A stretch of 64,000 nucleotides of DNA, from the NCBI RefSeq assembly GCF_023073715.1, contig NZ_JADPKA010000093.1, forward strand, positions 62,001-126,000, read 5' to 3'. The translations under genes and the position numbers were made by a program. Positions 58,780 to 64,000 of this stretch are shown here, piece after piece. This stretch comes from Bradyrhizobium sp. 164. Lineage in GTDB: Bacteria > Pseudomonadota > Alphaproteobacteria > Rhizobiales > Xanthobacteraceae. Each line of letters opens with the position of its first letter. Positions within the stretch are counted from its first letter, which is position 1. The notes under the pieces were generated by a model. It had not been told where the DNA came from, did no database searches, and saw nothing but the letters and a program-made list of their open reading frames with translations.

Positions 58780-59316
58780 TCACTGCCGGTTCGTTTCCTC
58801 GATCTTGTCCAGTACGCGTTCGGGAGCGATGCTGCGGGACGCTTCGTCGAGATCTGCCTGAGACTTGGAGTCAATTTGCAGGCGGCGCGCGACCTCGTTG
58901 AGCACATCGGCCACCTTGGTAAGCTCATGCTCGGCCAGCAGGCTGATCTGCAGATCAAGATCCGCCCGCTTGTCGGCCTCGGCGGCCATCCGGTTCTGGG
59001 AGATCAGGACGAACGTCGAAAGAAAGATGGCTTCGACCGACGCAATCATGCCCAGCACGACGAAGGTCGGATCCCACGCCGTCACCCCCGGAATCCATCG
59101 CAAATTTGCGATGATCCAGAAGCCGAACGCCACGAGATGGAGATAGACAAACATCATGCTGCCCGCAAACGCGGTAATGGCGTCGGCCAGCTTCTGTTGC
59201 TTGGTGGCGCCGGCCTGTTCGCGACGTCGGCGCTCGACGAGCGCCCGAATATTCTGTTCGAGAACAGGGCTCATTCCATCCGGGGGCGGCCTCTTGTAAG
59301 TCAGCTCGCTTTGCAT
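58780..59316 (-). CDS. DUF1003 membrane protein
   Basis: 178 residues from ATG 59316; ATG 59274 is an alternative, since the perfect EcfG promoter ends only 8 bases before 59316. LEQNIRALVERRRREQ then two transmembrane helices (ITAFAGSMMFVYLHLVAFGFWIIANL and PTFVVLGMIASVEAIFLSTFVLISQNRM) and a charged tail with ADLDLQISLLAEHELTK. DUF1003 proteins are small inner-membrane proteins of unknown function, often stress-induced. Confidence 0.85.
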   Translation of the reverse strand: MQSELTYKRPPPDGMSPVLEQNIRALVERRRREQAGATKQQKLADAITAFAGSMMFVYLHLVAFGFWIIANLRWIPGVTAWDPTFVVLGMIASVEAIFLSTFVLISQNRMAAEADKRADLDLQISLLAEHELTKVADVLNEVARRLQIDSKSQADLDEASRSIAPERVLDKIEETNRQ

Positions 59317-59324
59317 GCGGCGCC

Positions 59325-59349
59325 AACGTAGGCGCTGCTGCGAGGTTCC
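59325..59349 (-). promoter_or_regulatory. EcfG-type promoter before DUF1003 gene
   Basis: GGAAC (59345-59349 complement), 16 bases, CGTT (59325-59328 complement). Perfect consensus. The transcript would begin almost at ATG 59316, so either a nearly leaderless mRNA or a start at 59274 is implied. Confidence 0.65.
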
Positions 59350-59535
59350 TGCGGAGACATCGATGAGCATCGATGCCCGAATTGTTCGAGGCGACGGCGC
59401 GGCGCGGTTAACCTTTGTGAATGAGCAAGGCGTCCGATTTCTCTAGGCTCCGGCACGAATGCGCCAATTGGGAGCTCGGCCGGCGGACCGGTACAGGCCA
59501 CGACCGGTGATATGATCCAGCGCAGAGAGGACATG

Positions 59536-59793
59536 ATGCTGATCACCGAACAATTCAGCGAACGCACGATCTCCCGCATGGATATGGCGCTGGAGAGCGC
59601 TTGCAGGATCTTGCCCGAGACGTTGGCGCATCACGGTGCGCGAACGTATGTGGCCGAGAGGATCGTCGAGTGTGCGAGATCTCATACGCAGAGTCTCGAT
59701 GCGCTGACCGAGGCAGGCAAGCGTGCCGTCGCCGAGTTGGCGATGCTTGAACGAGACGTGACGCTGGACGACGAACCGGGACTGTCCGCCTGA
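59536..59793 (+). CDS. Conserved small helical protein, 85 aa
   Basis: Starts at ATG 59536 (ribosome site agagga). MLITEQFSERTISRMDMALESACRILPETLAHHGARTYVAERIVECARSHTQSLDALTEAG reads as a compact all-helical protein, a common unnamed type in rhizobia. No motif for function. Confidence 0.7.
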   Translation: MLITEQFSERTISRMDMALESACRILPETLAHHGARTYVAERIVECARSHTQSLDALTEAGKRAVAELAMLERDVTLDDEPGLSA

Positions 59794-59889
59794 AGCGTTT
59801 TCGGCTCGGCTGATTGGTCCACAAGAGACGTCTCGCTCTCGCGCACCGCTTGGGAGTCTTGCGGGCACTATACTCTCGGGAAGTCGCAC

Positions 59890-60096
59890 ATGAAGTCAGA
59901 GATCGGCGAAACGAGAAGCGATCGGTTGCGCCGCACCAGCCCGACGGCTTGGGCGATCGGTGCAATTTTCACAATTGCCGTCGTTGCGGCGATCGTCTTT
60001 TACAATGGCCGCGACATCCGCGACCAGACGACCACGTCGAATCCGAACTCTGCGCCCAGCGTCACGACCGGCGCCAAGCAGCCTGCGCAGCCGTAG
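59890..60096 (+). CDS. Small single-pass membrane protein, 68 aa
   Basis: A basic N-terminus (ETRSDRLRRTSPT), one transmembrane helix (AWAIGAIFTIAVVAAIVFY) and a Thr/Asn/Pro-rich tail. No family known. ATG 59890, weak ribosome site. Confidence 0.6.
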   Translation: MKSEIGETRSDRLRRTSPTAWAIGAIFTIAVVAAIVFYNGRDIRDQTTTSNPNSAPSVTTGAKQPAQP

Positions 60097-60166
60097 GTCC
60101 GAATTCAAGCAAACGATCCGGCTTGCGTGGCGGTCTCTTACCGCATTCATGATCCGACCAGGAGCG

Positions 60167-60394
60167 TCAGCCCAATTCCTTGCGGGTCATCCTGAGGGTC
60201 ATTTCGAATAAAGGCCTGTGTTCGTCTCTGACGGTCAAGGTTACCTGTGATCCCTTGGACGTAAATACGTCCCTGCCGATCGAGGTTGCGGCGATGATCG
60301 CTTCCTTGGTCACGACTTCGAGGCTGCCATATTCGATTCCCTCGCTGTCGGATACCGCAAGAAAGTCATCTTGGATGTCGAAATAGTACCGCAT
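60167..60394 (-). CDS. DUF6894 family protein, 75 aa
   Basis: MRYYFDIQDDFLAVSDSEGIEYGSLEVVTKEAIIAATSIGRDVF and QVTLTVRDEHRPLFEMTLRM give the classic DUF6894 pattern. It lies 3 bases behind the stop of the crp gene, so it belongs to that transcript and shares its EcfG-type promoter. Confidence 0.8.
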   Translation of the reverse strand: MRYYFDIQDDFLAVSDSEGIEYGSLEVVTKEAIIAATSIGRDVFTSKGSQVTLTVRDEHRPLFEMTLRMTRKELG

Positions 60395-60397
60395 GGC

Positions 60398-61129
60398 TCA
60401 GAGCGACGGATCCTGGTGAAGGTAGAGTGCGTCGAAGTCGGCCGTTTTCCTTAGTCTGGCTTCGTCCAGTATGGAAATGCGGCCCCTGTCGAAGTCCAGA
60501 AGACGCTGATTGCGCAATTCCTGGACTACACGATTCATATGCACCACGCTCGTCCCGACGGCGTCGGCGAACAGCGTTTGAGTTGCCGGAAAGTTGAAGG
60601 AGAGGCCGTCAGTACGTCCGATCGCCTTCAGCCTCGCATACAATTCGAGCACGAGATGCGCCACCCGGCTTGTTGCATCCCGCTGGCCGATATTGCAGAT
60701 CCATTCGCGGAAGATCGCGGCGTCAGTGAGGGTTTCGCGCCAAAGGGCCTGGGCAACGCTGGGCCGACGTTTTATGAGCTCTCGCAGCGCGCCATGGGGA
60801 ATGAAACCCAGCACGCAATGGCCGAGAGCGGTGAGGTCGTGATCCATGATGTGCAGAAACAAACTCTGCAGATCGGGAACGTCACCCGGCTGGTGAAATG
60901 CCAGCACTTGGCGCTGCCCCGTGCCGACAATCTTCGACCGCAGAATAAATCCATCGGTCACCAGACAGCAGGCGGTAGGGCGATCACCGACGGAGGCGAT
61001 GAGCTCACCATTGGCCATCCGCTTGGTGGCTATCGGGAGACTGTTGATCGCGCGCTCATCCTCCTCGTCGATCTCGGTGTTGATCCTCAACCGCTTCAAG
61101 AAAGGTTCTGTCATCTCCGTTTTCGTCAT
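60398..61129 (-). CDS. Crp/Fnr family transcriptional regulator
   Basis: 243 residues from ATG 61129, just after a strong ribosome site (gggagagag). The longer open frame upstream would include the promoter. Sensor domain ATKRMANGELIASVGDRPTACCLVTDGFILRS and FHQPGDVPDLQSLFL; helix-turn-helix FPATQTLFADAVGTSVVHMNRVVQELRNQRLLDF. No Fnr-type cysteine cluster. First gene of an operon with the DUF6894 protein; its own EcfG-like promoter suggests a second-tier stress regulator. Confidence 0.87.
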   Translation of the reverse strand: MTKTEMTEPFLKRLRINTEIDEEDERAINSLPIATKRMANGELIASVGDRPTACCLVTDGFILRSKIVGTGQRQVLAFHQPGDVPDLQSLFLHIMDHDLTALGHCVLGFIPHGALRELIKRRPSVAQALWRETLTDAAIFREWICNIGQRDATSRVAHLVLELYARLKAIGRTDGLSFNFPATQTLFADAVGTSVVHMNRVVQELRNQRLLDFDRGRISILDEARLRKTADFDALYLHQDPSL

Positions 61130-61148
61130 CTCTCTCTCCCGCTCCGAA

Positions 61149-61173
61149 AACGCCATCTCAGAACGAAGGTTCC
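61149..61173 (-). promoter_or_regulatory. EcfG-type promoter before crp gene
   Basis: GGAAC (61169-61173 complement), 16 bases, CGTT (61149-61152 complement). Perfect consensus; about 12 bases of leader to ATG 61129. Confidence 0.68.
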
Positions 61174-61259
61174 TGGGCCTCAGACTGTGAGAGATTTGCT
61201 TCAGTGGACGTAACCCCGGCGCGCGCTCGAATGGCGGATTATGCGCGGTGACAGGTGGT

Positions 61260-62425
61260 TCAATTGACGTTGTCTGCCAGCATGTTGCGGAAGGCCGTGG
61301 CGACCGCTTCCGTGCCGCGCACACGATGCATCAGCGCAATCTCGCCCTGCTGCTCGTGACGAATGGCATGAGCCATGACGCGCAGACGGGGGTCGCCGCG
61401 GCTATGCCACATCTGATCGGCCATCTTCACCGCCCCCTGTGATGCTTGCTCATCAATTCCACGAAGACCGGATCGAACTCGACCGGCGCGGATTTGATCT
61501 GCCGCATCTCGGCTTCGGTCAGAAACCCGGGCATGGCCGTACGTTCCTCCTTGCTGCAGTCCGGCATCTCGGTGTCGAACCAGCTCAGCCACCAGTTCTC
61601 GAAGATCCGGTTCTCGCCGGCCTGACTCGCGATCATCAGCATCGCAAGCTTCCGCAGATGCGGATCCTGCGCTCGCTCGGCGGCGATCTGTGCCAGCTCG
61701 ATGCCCTGAGCGTGGTGTGCACTCATATGGCGGATATAGGTCTGGTCAGCATCCTTGGCGCGGCCGACCCAGGGTAGCTCGTAGCCGAGACCGCCGAACA
61801 ATGCGACCGTCCCGAGCACGACGATTGTCATCACTCCGCCGGTGATCCAGCCGTCGGTAAAGCGCAGGTCTTGCGCCGGAGCGTGGTCCCCGTTCCACCG
61901 CAGCCGTGCAAACAGCGGGTACATGATGGCAGACGAGCCATGGACGAGCAGGCCGATCCAATATGGTTGCTGCAGCGTGAACAGCGGTTGCCAGAATGGA
62001 AGCAGCGGCACCAGCACGAACCATTCCATCGCCGAGGAGAAGACGGCCCAGGGTAGCGCGAGGGCCAGGATCGTCAGCGGCCGTAAGTCGGCGGTCCATC
62101 GGCCGAGCACGCCAAAGAAGACCAGCGCCCAGGAAAAATCGGCCCATTGATGAAATGCGATGCCGGTGAGGATCGCGCTCCATGATGGCTCCGCGCTAAG
62201 CGCCCAGTCGCGGGCGGGAATCGCCGCGACGGTCATCCAGTCGACAGCCGCGTCCCGGCCGATCCGCGCGGCAAAGAGCTGGCTTACGACGGTGGAGAAG
62301 GTACTGCTGATCAGACCGAGCGCGGCGGCCGAAAGCCACCGCCGGCACCTGTGCGACGGTTCGCCGGGCGTTGCACTCGTATCGACTTTCCGTGCGGACG
62401 GGCCGCGAGCAGTCACGGCGTTCAC
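61260..62425 (-). pseudogene. Membrane protein with C-terminal DUF305 domain, frameshifted
   Basis: GTG start at 62425. The N-terminal two thirds have about six transmembrane helices (AALGLISSTFSTVVSQLF, FSWALVFFGVLG, LTILALALPWAVFSSAMEWFVLVPLLPF, WIGLLVHGSSAIMYPLF, MTIVVLGTVALFGGLGY). A periplasmic DUF305 domain follows with HMSAHHAQGIELAQIAAERA. At about 61435 the frame stops after ELMSKHH; the second DUF305 half (GAVKMADQMWHSRGDPRLRVMAHAIRHEQQGEIALMHRV) continues in the next frame to 61260. Adding one base restores the canonical HHQGAV motif. Confidence 0.82.
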
Positions 62426-62426
62426 G

Positions 62427-62600
62427 TCAATGCTTGGGCTCCTTCGGCGGATGGGGCTGGCCCGGTATCTCGGGATGGTCACGGCCGCGGTCCGCCTCGA
62501 CCTTACCTTGCTCGTGCAGGTCCTGATCTCCGACGATTTCGCCGACCGCCTGCTTCGCCTTACCCGAGATCCGCTGCGTCAGGCCCTTCATCTTGCTCAT
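62427..62600 (-). CDS. CsbD family stress protein, 57 aa
   Basis: From ATG 62600 with ribosome site gaggttg. KMKGLTQRISGKAKQAVGEIVGDQDLHEQGKVEADRGR is the standard CsbD domain (GKAKQAVGEIVGD-x-x-L-x-x-x-G-K). CsbD-like proteins are small, highly hydrophilic and induced by general stress in many bacteria. The DUF305 membrane gene starts one base after its stop, so they form an operon. Confidence 0.86.
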   Translation of the reverse strand: MSKMKGLTQRISGKAKQAVGEIVGDQDLHEQGKVEADRGRDHPEIPGQPHPPKEPKH

Positions 62601-62749
62601 CGTCAACCTCAGAAGTTCGCGCCGCTGACCCCGGCGCTGGACGGGGGCAAGGGCCGGGGTCGCGGTTTCTTCCGGTTGACCTCCGGCAGCAGGGGGGACG
62701 CCGAAGGTTCTGGTGAGACTCATGGGACGGCCGATGGTTCCTGCGCCCC

Positions 62750-64000
62750 TTACGGGCGCGCAACGGCGATCATCACGCCTTCATCACCGCGAAGGAGGAC
62801 GGAGCCGTCCGGCAGCGGCTGGGGCTGGCGATCCAGGTGCGTGGACATCAGCAGCCGGCCGCGACCCTGCCTGTGCCATTTCCGAGGTTCGGCGCAAATG
62901 TTGAGCAGGACCAATATCTCGTCTCCGTTCCACACGCGTTTGAAGGCAAAGACGTCATTCTGCGAACGCAGCGGCTGCTGCTCGCCTTCGCGCAGGCACG
63001 GCTGCTCCCGCCGTAGCGCGATCAGCTTTCGAAACAAGGCAAGGATCGAGTGGTCGTCTCGTTGCTCTCCGGCGACATTCCTGGAGTCGCTCGGACCTAG
63101 CGGCAGCCATGGGTGTCCGTCGGTGAAGCCGCCATTCGGGCTATCATCCCAACGCATCGGTGCGCGCTCCGGATCGCGGCAAAGTCCATAGCCCGGTACC
63201 AGCTTCTCGAAGGGGTCGCGGATACGATCGGGGGGAATGGAGACGCGCTCCCTGCCGATCTCGTCGCCCATGTAGAAGAAAGGCGTTCCTCGCAGGGACA
63301 TCAGCAGCATCGCCAGGATGCGCATCTGCGCCTCGCCGATTCTGCTCGCGATCCTCTGCTTGTCATGCCCGCCGATCACCCATACGGGCCAGGCTTGCGA
63401 GGGCAGGGCATTGAGATAGGCATCGATCGCCGCCTGCAGCGACAGAGCATTCCAGGGCGAATCGAGCAGCGCGAAGTTCAACGGCAAGTGCAGACGCGGC
63501 CGGTGGTTGCCGTAGAAATGGCCGATGCGGTCGGTCTTGCCTTGCACTTCGCCGCACAACAGCCGTCCCGGATATTCGTCGATCACGTTCCTGATGTCCT
63601 CGATGCACTGCATCGTCTCCGGACGGTCGTCGGTGAACACTGGCGTCAGGCGCTGCGGCGGCGGCTTGCCCCCCGCGTCCGGATTCGGTGGATTGTCGCG
63701 CAAGAGTTCGTCCTTGATCAGGACCGCGCTTGCATCGACGCGAAAGCCATCGACGCCCCGGTCGAGCCAGAAGCGCATGACATCGGCGATCGCAGCACGG
63801 ACCTGCGGGTTGCGCCAGTTCAGGTCGGGCTGCTCGACGAGAAAGGAATGATAGTAGTATTGACCCCGCGTCTCGCACCATTCCCATGCGCTGCCGCCAA
63901 AGCGGCTCAGCCAATTGTTGGGCGGTCCACCATTCTCGGCCGGATCGGCCCAGACGTACCAATCTGCCTTCGCGTTGTCGCGAGAGCTGCGGCTTTCAAC
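62750..64000 (-). CDS. GH13 alpha-glucosidase/amylase-family enzyme, 5' end off window
   Basis: The frame is open to the right edge (417 visible codons), where ESRSSRDNAKADWYVWADP and the GG-x-PNNW motif of alpha-glucosidases are readable. The catalytic nucleophile Asp lies in GVDGFRVDA, the acid Glu in LLCGEVQG, and the third site is GGHDKQR; the C-terminal beta domain is complete. It probably cleaves or transfers alpha-glucose from maltose, isomaltose or sucrose-type sugars; exact specificity is unknown. It lies upstream of CsbD on the same strand, 149 bases away. Confidence 0.9.
   Translation of the reverse strand, partial: VESRSSRDNAKADWYVWADPAENGGPPNNWLSRFGGSAWEWCETRGQYYYHSFLVEQPDLNWRNPQVRAAIADVMRFWLDRGVDGFRVDASAVLIKDELLRDNPPNPDAGGKPPPQRLTPVFTDDRPETMQCIEDIRNVIDEYPGRLLCGEVQGKTDRIGHFYGNHRPRLHLPLNFALLDSPWNALSLQAAIDAYLNALPSQAWPVWVIGGHDKQRIASRIGEAQMRILAMLLMSLRGTPFFYMGDEIGRERVSIPPDRIRDPFEKLVPGYGLCRDPERAPMRWDDSPNGGFTDGHPWLPLGPSDSRNVAGEQRDDHSILALFRKLIALRREQPCLREGEQQPLRSQNDVFAFKRVWNGDEILVLLNICAEPRKWHRQGRGRLLMSTHLDRQPQPLPDGSVLLRGDEGVMIAVARP

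Noticed and set aside
1..64000. CRISPR arrays, rRNA genes, complete insertion sequences
   Set aside because: No regularly spaced repeats, rRNA segments or transposase genes were seen; the only repeats are single intergenic palindromes, the tandem 13-mer and the tRNA fragment.

Overview
The window is high-GC chromosomal DNA of an alphaproteobacterium, most probably Bradyrhizobium or a close relative. This rests on the gene content (NudK, YpeA-type GNAT, TIGR02301 protein, DUF6894 and DUF4142 proteins, CsbD, DUF1003, a CheB/CheR/HWE kinase), on four intergenic inverted repeats of the kind scattered through Bradyrhizobium genomes, and on many promoter-like GGAAC-N16-CGTT sites, the pattern used by the general-stress sigma factor EcfG. 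The species is inferred, not proven.

Layout. 1-12.9 kb: mostly housekeeping genes (dihydroorotase, sulfurtransferase, an ECF sigma factor with a DUF4142/cupredoxin operon, two Nudix hydrolases, SOS-response peptidase, CoA-transferase with a GrdB-like protein, GNAT, FAD-linked dehydrogenase, Sua5/TsaC), ending in an intact tRNA-Pro(CGG). 13-17 kb: a small mobile segment with a coupled three-gene cargo operon of unknown role, a tyrosine recombinase, an excisionase-like gene, the displaced 3' half of a tRNA-Lys(CTT), and a decayed MFS transporter. 17.5-26.6 kb: a DUF4336-SDR fusion, then a lanthanide-type PQQ alcohol dehydrogenase operon (xoxF, xoxJ, two cytochromes c, membrane glucose dehydrogenase) and a GlcG/HbpS-like protein. 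26.6-31.6 kb: a caa3-type cytochrome oxidase operon with a CtaG factor and a 40-residue membrane protein upstream.

32.7-48.4 kb: fifteen genes on the minus strand, many sharing ATGA stop/start overlaps, for making and assembling an unusual oligosaccharide or glycoconjugate: inositol-phosphate synthase, phosphatase, nucleotidyltransferase, methyltransferase, glycoside hydrolase with permuted motif order, phosphopentomutase, three sugar-nucleotide SDRs, a B12-binding radical SAM enzyme and five glycosyltransferases. I believe this is the locus TIGRFAMs calls the rhizo-twelve system. It lacks a flippase, polymerase or export gene, and its first gene has a perfect EcfG-type promoter.

48.7-64 kb: a stress region with three Crp/Fnr regulators, a CheB/CheR/PAS/HWE-kinase hybrid, DUF892, DUF1003, DUF3072, DUF6894 and CsbD proteins, a glycine-rich secreted protein, a manganese-catalase remnant, a frameshifted DUF305 membrane protein, and a GH13 enzyme running off the right edge. 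EcfG-like sites from 25.7 to 61.2 kb suggest that the PQQ dehydrogenases, the oxidase, the oligosaccharide cluster and the stress genes belong to one general-stress regulon.
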